Assembly: GCF_000300195.1 (NCBI RefSeq)
Contig: NZ_AMQH01000012.1
Location: 248,001-312,000 of the forward strand
DNA length: 64,000 nucleotides
Origin: Clostridium tunisiense TJ
Lineage (GTDB): Bacteria; Bacillota; Clostridia; Clostridiales; Clostridiaceae
Reading direction: 5' to 3'
Position numbers and translations under genes: made by a program. Numbering within the stretch: position 1 is the first letter of the stretch; every line of letters begins with the position of its first letter. Shown here piece by piece: positions 46,374-55,345 of the stretch. The notes beneath the pieces were generated by a model. The model was not told the DNA's origin, did not search any database, and saw only the letters and a list, made by a program, of their open reading frames with translations.

Positions 46374-46622
46374 ATGAATATTTTAGCACTTGTTTTTTCA
46401 TACATTATATTTACTGTACTATTTAGTAAATTTGGGAAACCTATTGAAGTATATATAAGTAAGTTTAATCTAAAAAAATTAACTAAATTTATTATTCTAG
46501 CGGGGGCTATGTCTATATGGTATTTATTAAGAGACTATTTAAACTTAAATGATATTCTATTTGGAGTTATTGCAGGATTAATACTGGCAATAAGTGGAAC
46601 TGTGTTTAATGTATTTAAATGA
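46374..46622 (+). CDS. Small membrane protein
   Basis: 82 residues, ATG 46374 behind AAAGGGGGG. Three hydrophobic segments (ALVFSYIIFTVLFSKFG, FIILAGAMSIWYLLRDYL, FGVIAGLILAISGTVFNVF), small and without soluble domain. No family recognised. It runs towards the SEDS gene (minus strand), with a shared strong hairpin at 46723. Confidence 0.65.
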   Translation: MNILALVFSYIIFTVLFSKFGKPIEVYISKFNLKKLTKFIILAGAMSIWYLLRDYLNLNDILFGVIAGLILAISGTVFNVFK

Positions 46623-46722
46623 TATTCAATAGTGATATAAGAGTTTGATAATGAAATATAATCACGACACAATTTTCTTATTAAGTGTCAATCTAAGGAT
46701 TAAGTTAAGACTATAGGAAGAC

Positions 46723-46753
46723 TAACGCCTGCAAAATTGCAGGCGTTAACTTT
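46723..46753. terminator. Strong bidirectional hairpin
   Basis: TAACGCCTGCAA (46723-46734) and TTGCAGGCGTTA (46737-46748) are perfectly complementary, with ACTTTTG on the + side. It lies between convergent genes and can end both. Confidence 0.8.
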
Positions 46754-46767
46754 TGTAAAAGAATAAG

Positions 46768-48096
46768 TTAAATTGCTTCTTTTTTAGCCATGTTGTGAGT
46801 TATATCTTTCCTTCTGTACACACTTAAGATTAGCCCAACTATAGTCATATTAATAACTAACTGGGAACCACCGAAGCTCATAAAAGGAAGACTAATACCC
46901 ATGATAGGAGCAATTCCAAAATTCATTGCAATGTTAAGTAAAAACTCCGTAGTTAAAATTGCTATAAAGCCAGAAACTATGAGCTTTCCGTAAGAATTCT
47001 TAGTAACCTTTGCTACACTTATTATTTTTAGTAGGAAAATTATAATTAGTGTAATTATAGCCACGGCGGTAATCCATCCAAAGGTATAGACTATATAAGT
47101 AAAAACAAAATCGGTATGAAGCTCAGGAATGGTCTTTGGCTCCATGTTAAATCCATTTCCAAAGGCCCCTGCACTTTCCACAGCTTTTTTTAGTTGAAGA
47201 TAAATCCAACCACTAGCTAGTGGATCACGATCAGGCTCCAAGAAAATTGTAAATCTTCTTAATCTATAGGGTTCCAATAAAGAATAGGTGAAAACACTAA
47301 AAACTGGCGATATTATACAAAAAAGTACTTGGGATATCTTGGCCTTAGACATAAACATTAAAGTTATACAAGCAATAAAATATAAAAAACTGTAGGTAGT
47401 AGTAGCTGTTAGTGTGAGATAACCAGGAATTATAGTTATGAGTAAAACAGGAACTATAATTAGTCCTAGAGCTTTTAAAAATCCAAAAAGATTATTCCAA
47501 TCCCAGCCTTCAAATATTCCTGCAAGAGAAACCACTAAAAATAATAAACAAAAGGGCATTAAATCAATGGTTAAAAAGCCTATATGAAAATAGTAGTGGC
47601 CATTAACAGGAACATTGAAAAATAACTGTAGAATTAAAATTACCAATGTACCAATGTAAATCTGCTTTGAATAAGGCAAAATTCTTCTGTAATCAAAGAA
47701 GTATAATCCTGTGATTAAACCAATTCCTAGGATATAAAATACAAGGTTCTTCTGAAATATTTTAATATAATCAGCTTCAGCCACAGCTCCTTTGCTTTGG
47801 ATAAAGTACATGGTGACAAGTCCAAAGAGGGAAAAGCACAGTAGAGGTATTATAACACCCCATCCAATTTTTGCTTTATGAGTTATATCTAACTGTTTTC
47901 CTATTAAACTGGGGTCCCCCATATGAGAGATTGCCTTTTCAGTTGCCTCTTCCTCAGACAATCCAGAGCTTATGAAATCTTCTTTGAGAGTTTCAATATG
48001 ATCTTGTAATTCTAGGTTTATATCATAGTGGACATCCTTGTTTCTTATAAGCATGCAAACTTTATTTATATAATCCTTAACCTTATTATTTTCCAT
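46768..48096 (-). CDS. SEDS (FtsW/RodA/SpoVE) protein with N-terminal DUF1700/HAAS-like domain
   Basis: 442 residues. The first ~80 residues (VKDYINKVCMLIRNKDVHYD, LSEEEATEKAISHMGDPSLI) are the small helical domain found in proteins paired with PadR regulators. Then come about ten membrane helices of the SEDS peptidoglycan polymerase family, with GAFGNGFN, a conserved periplasmic loop and the C-terminal signature FMSFGGSQLVINM. It would polymerise or help export cell-wall material. I use ATG 48096; a TTG at 48102 has a better spacing to GGAGGAGG, so two more residues are possible. The start overlaps the end of the PadR gene, indicating translational coupling. A SEDS protein under PadR control and outside the division cluster suggests a condition-specific role, for example sporulation or envelope stress (inference). 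Confidence 0.9.
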   Translation of the reverse strand: MENNKVKDYINKVCMLIRNKDVHYDINLELQDHIETLKEDFISSGLSEEEATEKAISHMGDPSLIGKQLDITHKAKIGWGVIIPLLCFSLFGLVTMYFIQSKGAVAEADYIKIFQKNLVFYILGIGLITGLYFFDYRRILPYSKQIYIGTLVILILQLFFNVPVNGHYYFHIGFLTIDLMPFCLLFLVVSLAGIFEGWDWNNLFGFLKALGLIIVPVLLITIIPGYLTLTATTTYSFLYFIACITLMFMSKAKISQVLFCIISPVFSVFTYSLLEPYRLRRFTIFLEPDRDPLASGWIYLQLKKAVESAGAFGNGFNMEPKTIPELHTDFVFTYIVYTFGWITAVAIITLIIIFLLKIISVAKVTKNSYGKLIVSGFIAILTTEFLLNIAMNFGIAPIMGISLPFMSFGGSQLVINMTIVGLILSVYRRKDITHNMAKKEAI

Positions 48097-48436
48097 AATC
48101 AAGAGAAACCTCCTCCCATAAAATTTTATCTACAGCACCAGAGAATAGTGACCACTCCTGTTTTTTCTCTTTCATATAAAGGTTCCCTTTTTCGGTAATT
48201 TTATAGTATTTACGTTTCCTACAACCTTCACTTTCACTCCAATAGGACTCAATCATAGCTTCTCCTTCAAGAGCATGAAGTATAGGGTACAAGGTTCCTT
48301 CCTTAAAACTGAAAACTCCATTAGATTTAAGATCAATAACCTTTATAATTTCGTAACCATACATGGGTCTGCTGTTAAGTAAGCTTAAAACAAGGGTGGT
48401 AGTACTTCCTTTTAATAGTTCTTTACTGATTTTCAT
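48086..48436 (-). CDS. PadR-family transcriptional regulator
   Basis: 116 residues: the winged helix-turn-helix of PadR proteins with GYEIIKVIDLKSNGVFSFKE and GTLYPILHALEGEAMIESYW, then the dimer-forming C-terminal helix. Such regulators respond to small molecules or stress and repress adjacent transporter or envelope genes. ATG 48436 on the minus strand follows AAAGGAGG. It overlaps the SEDS gene downstream. A perfect 11-bp inverted repeat 15 bases upstream is its likely operator. Confidence 0.93.
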   Translation of the reverse strand: MKISKELLKGSTTTLVLSLLNSRPMYGYEIIKVIDLKSNGVFSFKEGTLYPILHALEGEAMIESYWSESEGCRKRKYYKITEKGNLYMKEKKQEWSLFSGAVDKILWEEVSLDYGK

Positions 48437-48450
48437 AGTTTACCTCCTTT

Positions 48451-48486
48451 ATACCTAGATATTATATGCATCGATTATCTAGGTAT
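48451..48486 (-). promoter_or_regulatory. Candidate PadR operator over the -10 region
   Basis: ATACCTAGATA (48451-48461) and TATCTAGGTAT (48476-48486) form a perfect inverted repeat around 14 bases. On the minus strand the inner sequence contains TATAAT directly before the second arm, so a bound PadR dimer would cover the -10 region and block its own operon. Confidence 0.75.
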
Positions 48487-48739
48487 AATTTTAAAGACAT
48501 ATTTTCCATATGTCAATAGTTTTTCAAAACTTTGTAACAAGCAAATAAATATGGTTAGACCCCTAGGTTTATTGATATAATTTGCTTTGCTATAAGGTAA
48601 AATAGCAAAGGAGACAAATGAAAGTTAGGGAGTTCTACCTGTAGAGAAGTTGCTACCGAAGCTATTATTGTGTTAAGTTTTTAGTTTAAATTGCCTTATA
48701 TTTTTACTTTTACTCCAAGGAAGCTGAAGCTATAGGTAT

Positions 48740-48817
48740 ATTATTACAGTAATAATATGGTAGAATTTAAATAGTAGATCATTGAATAAGAATTTACTTA
48801 AGGTCAAACTAGTAAAT
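48740..48817 (+). repeat. Composite intergenic repeat, copy E (promoter module only)
   Basis: A 17-base perfect palindrome ATTATTACAGTAATAAT (48740-48756), the extended -10 TGGTAGAAT (48758-48766) and the tail TTAAGGTCAAACTAGTAAAT (48798-48817). Hairpins 1 and 2 are missing or too decayed to see (48590-48730). It lies 230 bases before the ECF sigma gene at 49049, with a hairpin in between. Confidence 0.75.
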
Positions 48818-48912
48818 AAACACGAACAAAGGGAACTTCTCAAATTAATCTTCTCTTAAAAATGTTATATTGGCAAAAGTATTTTTAGCTAACATTATTT
48901 TAAATAAAATTA

Positions 48913-48955
48913 AAGACAGTAGGACTACCAATATTCTTACTGTCTTCAATTTTTC
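48913..48955 (+). terminator. 9-bp hairpin upstream of sigma gene
   Basis: AAGACAGTA (48913-48921) pairs with TACTGTCTT (48938-48946), followed by CAATTTTTC. If active it would stop transcripts coming from the promoter module of copy E before the sigma gene, a possible attenuator. Confidence 0.55.
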
Positions 48956-48994
48956 TATATTTTAGAGAACCATTATGCAATATATGAAGTCTAA

Positions 48995-49009
48995 TGTAAT
49001 GAAATATAG
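48995..49009 (+). promoter_or_regulatory. Putative ECF promoter -35, variant
   Basis: TGTAATGAAATATAG is one variant of TGTAACGAAATAG, found before the other two ECF sigma genes (55830, 59357). It lies 54 bases before the start of this sigma gene, so autoregulation is plausible. Confidence 0.4.
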
Positions 49010-49048
49010 AGTTACTATGGTATAAATAATTTGGGGAGCTGATATTTA

Positions 49049-49564
49049 GTGGAAAACGAATTAGTGCGTAAAAGTAAAAAAGGGGATATGGATGCTTTTT
49101 CAAAACTTATAAAGATGTATGAAAAGGATATGTATAGAGTAGCCATAGCTATGGTGAAAAATAACGAGGATGCCTTAGATTGTATTCAAAATGCAATCTT
49201 AAAAGCATATAAATCTATAGGAAAATTGAAAAAAGAAGAATACTTTAAAACATGGCTTATTAGAATTGTAATTAATAATTGCAAGGACACTATTACAAAG
49301 GAAAGAAAATATACACCGTTACTTCAGGTTAATAAAGAAGTTTGTTATGAAGAGAATTTAGAATACGTTGAGATTCAAGAAGCTATAGATAGCCTTGATA
49401 TGGATTTGAAAAAATTAATTATTTTATATTACTATGAAGATATGACTATAAAGGATATTTCTCAGAGTCTAGATATTTCAGAAGGAACTATAAAATCAAG
49501 GCTTTCTAGAGCTAAAACAAAGCTTAAATCCATATTAAATGAAGTATATAGTGAGGTGTTATAA
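49049..49564 (+). CDS. ECF RNA polymerase sigma factor (with DUF4179 anti-sigma)
   Basis: 171 residues from GTG 49049 behind GGGGAG. Region 2 is KGDMDAFSKLIKMYEKDMYR with CIQNAILKAYKSIGKLKKEE, region 4 is YYYEDMTIKDISQSLDISEG with TIKSRLSRAKTKLK. It belongs to the SigV/SigW-like ECF sigma factors of Firmicutes that answer envelope stress. The gene for its DUF4179 anti-sigma factor begins 2 bases after the stop, so they are expressed together. The target genes are unknown. Confidence 0.93.
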   Translation: MENELVRKSKKGDMDAFSKLIKMYEKDMYRVAIAMVKNNEDALDCIQNAILKAYKSIGKLKKEEYFKTWLIRIVINNCKDTITKERKYTPLLQVNKEVCYEENLEYVEIQEAIDSLDMDLKKLIILYYYEDMTIKDISQSLDISEGTIKSRLSRAKTKLKSILNEVYSEVL

Positions 49565-49565
49565 C

Positions 49566-51065
49566 ATGCATAGAGATGTATTTAAAAATAAAGCAATTGT
49601 TGAAAATGATGATTTGGAGTTGAAAAAATTACTTAAGGAAAAGGATAATCTTAAGGTTCCTGAAGAAATATCCAAAGGAATTGATTCTGTTCTAAATGAT
49701 ATTAGAAATAGCAAAACTGTATACAAAAATTATAATAGCCTTTTAAGAAAGATAGCTATGGTTGCAATTATCTGTTTAAGTGTAACTACGGTAGCTAGTT
49801 TTACTAATCCAACAATAGTTAGAGCTATACCTATAGTTGGTAAAATATTTGACTTTTTTGCAGGAGAGACGGTAAAAAATATCAAAGATGACTCTTTGAT
49901 TATTGGGAAATCTGTAAAAGACAAGGGCATAACTTTAACTGCTGAGGAAGTGGCTATGTACGGTAATAAGGTGATTGCTACATTTAAAGTACAAGGTAAG
50001 GTTTTAAAAAATGAAAAATTAGACATAGAATTAAGAGGAAAAATTAATGGAGATGGATTTAGTTATTCAAGTAGTAAAATTAAAAGGATAGATGAATCAA
50101 CTGTAGCAGTGCTATTTGAAGGAAGTTTAATAGATTCTTATGTCAGTGAAAGTGTAGATATAAACTTTTATATGGGTGGTGTTTTAATAGATAATAAAGA
50201 GATAAACGGAGATTGGAGAATTTCTACTACAGTGAATAAAGCTCAGATAGAAGTTCCATCAAGGGAGATTAAATCTTCGGAAGAGATAAATGTAAAAGGA
50301 TTTAAGTTTACAATTGATAATTTAGTGACCTCTTCTATAGGAAATAGTATTACTATGAAATCTAAATTTGAAGAATATGATTTTTCTAATAAAAATGATA
50401 CAGAAATTTCAAATGATTGGACTGAAATATTTAATAATATGGACTATATATTTATAGATTCTAATGGGAAAATTTTATTAACAGAAAACCTATATGGCAC
50501 TGGGAATATATCAAAGATGGAGTCTAATATAGAAAATATAATCTATGGCGATATTTCTTATTCAGATTACATTGATATAATTCCAGTTATAAAAGGGATG
50601 GATTATAAAGAGGATGATGGAAATTTTGTAAATCAATGCATTTTAAGTTCTACTAATCCAAAGTTTGAAAAAGTATTTAAAAATCGTCAATATTATAATG
50701 TTGACAAAGAAAATTCATTTTTAAAATTGGATGAGCTGAAAGGAAAGTCAATACAGGTTAATTCTAGAGATAATATTGAAATAAAAGATATCGAATGCAC
50801 AGATATGTATACTAAGATAACTATGAAAGTTAATGGATATTATGATTTAAGAAAATTGGGATTTGTTAGTATAATTGATGAAGATTTTAATGAATATACC
50901 CATGTAGGAATTAGTGGTGGAGCTGTTGTAGAAAACTCGAGTAAAAATGAAGTGAGTGTAACTTTGCCACCTTTGGATGAAGCAAAGAAATATACAATAA
51001 CTCTATTAAGAACAAAGGATGTAAACTTAAATGAAATAGAAAAAATTAGAGTAAATTTAAAATAA
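49566..51065 (+). CDS. Membrane anti-sigma factor, DUF4179 type
   Basis: 499 residues. An N-terminal cytoplasmic part of about 65 residues (LKKLLKEKDNLKVPEEISKG) binds the sigma factor, one membrane helix follows (KIAMVAIICLSVTTVASF), then a large extracellular beta-rich domain whose start has the DUF4179 pattern (IVRAIPIVGKIFDFFAGETV). ATG 49566 behind GTGAGGTG, immediately after the sigma gene. Signal detection probably takes place outside and leads to release of the sigma factor; this is the family's usual model. Confidence 0.9.
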   Translation: MHRDVFKNKAIVENDDLELKKLLKEKDNLKVPEEISKGIDSVLNDIRNSKTVYKNYNSLLRKIAMVAIICLSVTTVASFTNPTIVRAIPIVGKIFDFFAGETVKNIKDDSLIIGKSVKDKGITLTAEEVAMYGNKVIATFKVQGKVLKNEKLDIELRGKINGDGFSYSSSKIKRIDESTVAVLFEGSLIDSYVSESVDINFYMGGVLIDNKEINGDWRISTTVNKAQIEVPSREIKSSEEINVKGFKFTIDNLVTSSIGNSITMKSKFEEYDFSNKNDTEISNDWTEIFNNMDYIFIDSNGKILLTENLYGTGNISKMESNIENIIYGDISYSDYIDIIPVIKGMDYKEDDGNFVNQCILSSTNPKFEKVFKNRQYYNVDKENSFLKLDELKGKSIQVNSRDNIEIKDIECTDMYTKITMKVNGYYDLRKLGFVSIIDEDFNEYTHVGISGGAVVENSSKNEVSVTLPPLDEAKKYTITLLRTKDVNLNEIEKIRVNLK

Positions 51066-51200
51066 ATAATTTTAAATATTTATTATTGTCATTCTTGTAA
51101 GTTTTTGTGACTTATTAACTAAACACCTGTAACGATACTCCAATACCATGTTATCACTAATAATAACTCTTAATATAATATATTAAAGGTGGTGTTTATT

Positions 51201-51653
51201 TTGAAGAAACTGTATAAAGTTATGCTATTGTTGTTTGTAGCTATTTCAATTTTTCTTATGGGTTGTGATAAACAGAATAAGACTATAATGGATAACCCAA
51301 ATGCTATTAATTTAACTGAAGAAAAAGCAACGGAGATGTTTCAAAACATGTATGGTATGCCTAGACTAAAAGACCAAAGAGTAATTTTGTTAAATGATAC
51401 TCTTTATGTAGATTTCTTTTTTGATAAAAGTGCAGGAAAATCAGAATTTGAGTCCGCACGTATTTTTGTATATACCACCTTTATTCGTGAAGAAACCGAA
51501 AACTATAGTGAAATATCCTATATCTCCTTAGTTGATAAAGCAGAAAAGAAATTACATTGGAAGAACATAGTATGCGATATATACAAAAACAATAAAAAAG
51601 TTTCTTATGAAAGATTTGAAGATAAGCAACTAGTAGCCTCGGAAGTGTATTAA
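51201..51653 (+). CDS. Small lipoprotein
   Basis: 150 residues from TTG 51201 after AAAGGTGG. Lipoprotein signal LYKVMLLLFVAISIFLMG and the lipobox Cys (LMGC) at residue 22. The mature part (ATEMFQNMYGMPRLKDQRVI, LYVDFFFDKSAGKSEFESAR) has no family I know. It lies 135 bases after the anti-sigma gene, so it may be a late member of that operon or a target. Followed by repeat copy F. Confidence 0.78.
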   Translation: MKKLYKVMLLLFVAISIFLMGCDKQNKTIMDNPNAINLTEEKATEMFQNMYGMPRLKDQRVILLNDTLYVDFFFDKSAGKSEFESARIFVYTTFIREETENYSEISYISLVDKAEKKLHWKNIVCDIYKNNKKVSYERFEDKQLVASEVY

Positions 51654-51681
51654 ATACTAAAAATAATTTACTATATGAAAG

Positions 51682-51930
51682 TCACATCTTTCTTAAGAAG
51701 CGACTTATTTACAGTATTTGAATGTTTTAAAGCTTAATATACTTGTTAAAAGATAAAGCCACTAAGAAAACATCAAGGAGCTGCAAGCTCTGTAGTAGTT
51801 TTCTCAGTGGCTTATTCTCATCCTACATAAAATCCAAACGCATCTAATCTGTAGACTATTTTTGATTAAAGCTTTCACTACGCTGAAGTATTAATCCCAA
51901 ATAGTCTTTTAATTTAAAACCTAGGTTGAA
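51682..51930 (+). repeat. Composite intergenic repeat, copy F
   Basis: Upstream block TTCTTAAGAAGCGACTTATT, ACAGTATTTGAATGTTTTAA, TTAATATACTTGTTAAAAGA. Hairpin 1 GCCACTAAGAAAAC (51768-) with GTTTTCTCAGTGGC (to 51811). Linker CATCTAATCTGTAG. Hairpin 2 arms AGACTATTT (51853-51861) and AAATAGTCT (51899-51907), inner GATTAA with TTAATC and GCTTTCA with TGAAGTA. The promoter module is not seen; the flank TTTTAATTTA..CC..GTTGAAATAAAT is shared with copy G. Confidence 0.85.
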
Positions 51931-52385
51931 ATAAATATCTCTATGGATATTCATAAATCACTGCAAAGCCTATATTTCATAGAATTTTATAGGCAATAAA
52001 TCGAAAAAATCCATATAAACTATGATACTAAAGATATTGAACTTTATAATAGAGTTGAAATAGGAGAATTAAAGGGTGGCTTGTAATTAATTTATTACAA
52101 TTGTAAGGGAAGTAGATATGTATCGACACAGTATATAAAAAACCTATAGACTAAAATAATCTATAGGGAGCTAGTTGGCAATAGTTAATAAAAGCCTCTT
52201 AAGCGAAAGAAACTAAATTAACAATATTAATGTGTCATAATAGAATAATTAACATTATTGAGCAATTATTAAATTGATGTAAATTGATTTAATAATAATT
52301 AATACAAAATAATTGAGTGGACATGTTGCTTTATATGGAATTATGTTGTAAAATATGTATAAATAAAACAAAAGGGGGAGAAAAT
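51931..52385. other. Intergenic before NlpC/P60 gene
   Basis: About 450 bases with no gene. TATAGACTAAAATAATCTATAG (52143-52164 region) can form a small hairpin. The AT-rich part 52205-52330 presumably holds the promoter of the peptidase gene. Confidence 0.45.
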
Positions 52386-53204
52386 ATGAAAAAAAACAAT
52401 TTTAAGTCCATTGTGACAAGAATCTGTCTACTATTTGCAGTTTGTTTACTAGTTTCATTTAATCCAGTTAAAGCTGAAGCAGCTACAGCAACTGGACAAG
52501 ATATAGTAACTGAAGCAAAGAAGTATTTGGGTGTACCTTATCAGTGGGGTGGAAATGGTCCAAGCACTTTTGACTGTTCAGGTTTTACAAAATATGTATA
52601 TGGTCAATTTGGAATTAATTTACCTAGAGTAGCTTCTGATCAAGCATCATCAGGAACATCAGTAGCACAAGGGAATCTACAACCAGGAGATTTGGTATTT
52701 TGGGGCAGTCCTGCTTATCACGTTGGAATATATATTGGAAATAACCAATATATTCATGCACCACAAGATAATGATGTAGTTAAGATTTCTACATTATCAA
52801 CATATACTTCAGCTCGTAGAATAATAAAAAATACAGGCTGGGTGTTATCAAATGGTACTTACTACTATTATAATGCAGATGGCTCATTAAAGACTGGTTG
52901 GTTACTTGAAAATAACCAATGGTACTGGCTTAATAATGATGCAAGCAAAGGATCACTTGGAGCTGCTGCAACCCAATGGCGTTACATCGATGGATATTGG
53001 TATTGGTTTAATGACGATGCAAGCAAAGGATCATTATGTAAAATGATGACTGGATGGTTAAATGTCAATGGTGACTGGTACTATCTAAATGATGATACTG
53101 CTAAATACGGCGGTCCATATGGTGGTATGTTAATTGGCGATTACACAATAGGAAATAAGCTATATCATTTTAATGAGTATGGAAGATGCACAAATCCATA
53201 TTAA
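52386..53204 (+). CDS. Secreted NlpC/P60 peptidase with cell-wall-binding repeats
   Basis: 272 residues, ATG 52386 behind AAAGGGGGAG. A signal peptide (IVTRICLLFAVCLLVSF) ends near AEA. The NlpC/P60 domain covers about residues 36-155 with the catalytic Cys64 in FDCSGF, His112 in YHVGIYIG and His124 in YIHAP. Three or four aromatic cell-wall-binding repeats follow (TYYYYNADGSLKTGWL, YWYWFNDDASKG, GDWYYLNDDTAKYGG). It would cut the stem peptide of peptidoglycan outside the cell while bound to wall polymers. A solid terminator lies 9 bases after the stop. Confidence 0.94.
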   Translation: MKKNNFKSIVTRICLLFAVCLLVSFNPVKAEAATATGQDIVTEAKKYLGVPYQWGGNGPSTFDCSGFTKYVYGQFGINLPRVASDQASSGTSVAQGNLQPGDLVFWGSPAYHVGIYIGNNQYIHAPQDNDVVKISTLSTYTSARRIIKNTGWVLSNGTYYYYNADGSLKTGWLLENNQWYWLNNDASKGSLGAAATQWRYIDGYWYWFNDDASKGSLCKMMTGWLNVNGDWYYLNDDTAKYGGPYGGMLIGDYTIGNKLYHFNEYGRCTNPY

Positions 53205-53212
53205 ATAGTAAA

Positions 53213-53250
53213 AAGGTAGTCTCTAGATAACTAGGGACTACCTTCTTTTA
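53213..53250 (+). terminator. Terminator of the NlpC/P60 gene
   Basis: AAGGTAGTC (53213-53221) pairs with GACTACCTT (53236-53244), with inner CTAG/CTAG, followed by CTTTTAT. Confidence 0.9.
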
Positions 53251-53534
53251 TGTTTAAACAGTGATTTTCCCAGTTGTTTTTTTCAGCGCCGATATAAGAG
53301 GAAAATGGAGAATTTAAGACTTAAGTTAAGGAATTAGTCCTAGCTAGTAGTATTATAACTTTGCTCATGGTAATTATTATAAGTCTATATTTTTCGAAAC
53401 AGTTTCCTATGTGGCTAGGTCAAGTTATAAATTAACGTCATCATGAATTTAAAGGCGTTTTTTTGCTTTATAATGAAACCTAATCAATATAGCTTACATA
53501 GTATATTAATAGAGAAATTTAATCGGAGGAAAAC

Positions 53535-54863
53535 ATGGAAAATTATGAAATGTGCTGTCCACTTACAGTAAACACTACTAGAGTTTGTGGTGAAAATCCT
53601 ATTGATACTGCCTTGGAAATCTACAAAATCGCCTTTAGCGATATGGAACCAAATGCAGTGATTTTGGTAAATAAAAACCAAGTTTTTGATGGAATAGCAG
53701 CAACTCCACTAGTTCACTTCCCAATTAATGCACCAATTTTATTCACTGATGGGAATAAGATTAACAAAGAAGTTTTGGCTGAAATAAAAAAACTAGACCA
53801 TGAAAGTCACATGGGAATTCAGGTTATATTAGTTGGTAACATCTGTAAGGAAGTGAAAGAAGACTTAGAGCACATGGGAATATGCACGCATCATATAACT
53901 GGGTGCAATCATTATGAGACGGCTTGCGAAGTATTGAAGGCAAGGCATATGTTTGAAAATATACTTATCATGTCTGGAGAAGATTATTCAGAGGGGATTG
54001 CTTCAACTTATTGGGCAGCTCACCATGGAGATCCCATTTTATTCGTAAAGAAAAACACTATACCAAGGTGTACCTTAGAAGCTATAAAGAAACATGGAGA
54101 TGTGAACCTGTACATTGTAGGGTCTACTAACACTGTATCAAAAGAAGTTGAGAATGCCTTGGAGAGACTAGATTGTGTTAATAATGTAAAAAGAATTTCT
54201 GGAGACTCACCTTATAGCATTGCAGTAAATTTTGCAGCTTATAAGGATTGTAAAACAGAGTTTGGATGGGGAAGAAACTACAAAGATGGTCATGCTTTTA
54301 CCTTTGGAACCCTAAATTATCCAATGGAAATTATTGCTGGAGTAGCTTTTGCACATATGGGCAAACATACACCATTACTCTTAATTAAAAAAGATTGTAT
54401 TCCTCAAATAGTTGAAAAATATATAAAAGCTGTTAAGTTTTTGCCTAAAGAAATGCCGAAACCACCATTTATGCATGGATTTATTCTTGGAGATGTGGAA
54501 CAAATCTCTTATTGTACTCAAATAGAAGTAAATAAGCTCCTTTCTATTGACCATCATATAATGGAAGTTGAAATGAAAAAAATGATGAAAAAAATGGAAG
54601 AAGAACATGAAATGGATCACAAACATCATGAAGACCATGGACTTATTCATTATTTTATGAAAGTGATGATGTCAAAGATGGACATGGACATGGAAGATAT
54701 GGAGCACATGAATCATATGTGTCACAAAGACCATGAGGAAGATATGCATCATTGTATGATGGAGGAGCATGAAAATATGCATCATCTTATGACAAACCAT
54801 CATCATCATAAAAATAGCAATAAACTAAAAGGTTGTCATAAGGATATGAAACATCATTGTTAG
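53535..54863 (+). CDS. CWB2-domain protein without signal peptide, His/Met-rich tail
   Basis: 442 residues, ATG 53535 behind CGGAGG. About residues 8-340 consist of three CWB2 (cell wall binding repeat 2) units: TRVCGENPIDTALEIYKIAF, ILIMSGEDYSEGIASTYWAA, RISGDSPYSIAVNFAAYK, with VGSTNTVSKEV and related strands. CWB2 proteins normally bind anionic wall polymers outside the cell, yet there is no signal peptide here. The last 85 residues are a His/Met-rich acidic tail (HHEDHGLIHYFMKVMMSKMD, HNHHHHK-like runs) with several Cys, expected to bind copper, nickel or another metal. A cytoplasmic metal sequestration or spore-related role is possible but unproven. Confidence 0.85.
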   Translation: MENYEMCCPLTVNTTRVCGENPIDTALEIYKIAFSDMEPNAVILVNKNQVFDGIAATPLVHFPINAPILFTDGNKINKEVLAEIKKLDHESHMGIQVILVGNICKEVKEDLEHMGICTHHITGCNHYETACEVLKARHMFENILIMSGEDYSEGIASTYWAAHHGDPILFVKKNTIPRCTLEAIKKHGDVNLYIVGSTNTVSKEVENALERLDCVNNVKRISGDSPYSIAVNFAAYKDCKTEFGWGRNYKDGHAFTFGTLNYPMEIIAGVAFAHMGKHTPLLLIKKDCIPQIVEKYIKAVKFLPKEMPKPPFMHGFILGDVEQISYCTQIEVNKLLSIDHHIMEVEMKKMMKKMEEEHEMDHKHHEDHGLIHYFMKVMMSKMDMDMEDMEHMNHMCHKDHEEDMHHCMMEEHENMHHLMTNHHHHKNSNKLKGCHKDMKHHC

Positions 54864-55177
54864 TATAAAATAACTAAGATGGATAAAGTATTAATGTGAT
54901 TGAGAATAAGATTTTACTGTCCAGTCATAAAGGGAAGAGCCTTGATAAAATGAAGATAGCCCTTACTGTTAGGAATTCAATATATGAAGAAGCTTTAAGT
55001 CAGTTATTTAAAACAGTATCAAAGAGAGAGGGCGGCGTTATAATTAAACCTTCTTATGTAGGAAACTAGGAGAAGTATCTGAAGATTACCTTGAAAAAAT
55101 TACTATGGGGTAAACCTTATTTAGCTTTCAATAGTAAGAGTTACACACATAATTCATGATTTTAAAGTAATAAAGCA
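54864..55177. other. Intergenic with a short coding remnant
   Basis: 54950-55069 is open for 39 codons (MKIALTVRNSIYEEALSQLF) with no ribosome binding site and no family match; it looks like a truncated gene. Otherwise nothing recognisable before repeat copy G. Confidence 0.4.
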
Positions 55178-55345
55178 GCCACTAAGAAAACATCGAGGAG
55201 CTGAAAGCTCTGGAGGAGTTTTTTCAGTGGCTTATTCTCATCCCACATAAAATCTAAACTCACCTGATCTGTAGACTATTTGGGATTAAAGCTTTCTCTA
55301 TGTTCAAGTCTTAATCCCAAATAGTCTTTTAATTTATAGGCCAAG
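55178..55345 (+). repeat. Composite intergenic repeat, copy G
   Basis: Hairpin 1 GCCACTAAGAAAAC (55178-) with GTTTTTTCAGTGGC (to 55231). Linker CACCTGATCTGTAG. Hairpin 2 has the longest perfect stem of the family: AGACTATTTGGGATTAA (55273-55289) with TTAATCCCAAATAGTCT (55311-55327), 17 bp, loop AGCTTTCTCTATGTTCAAGTC. Flank shared with copy F. No promoter module. Confidence 0.88.

Noticed and set aside
48541..48620. TTGATATAATTTGC / TAAGGTAAAAT as a promoter with hairpin CTTTGCTAT/ATAGCAAAG
   Set aside because: The elements overlap one another and the hairpin loop contains the -10-like sequence; no gene follows within 400 bases.
54381..54650. Minus-strand 89-codon frame opposite the His/Met tail
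   Set aside because: It is the mirror of a low-complexity coding region and shows only Phe/His runs; no site.
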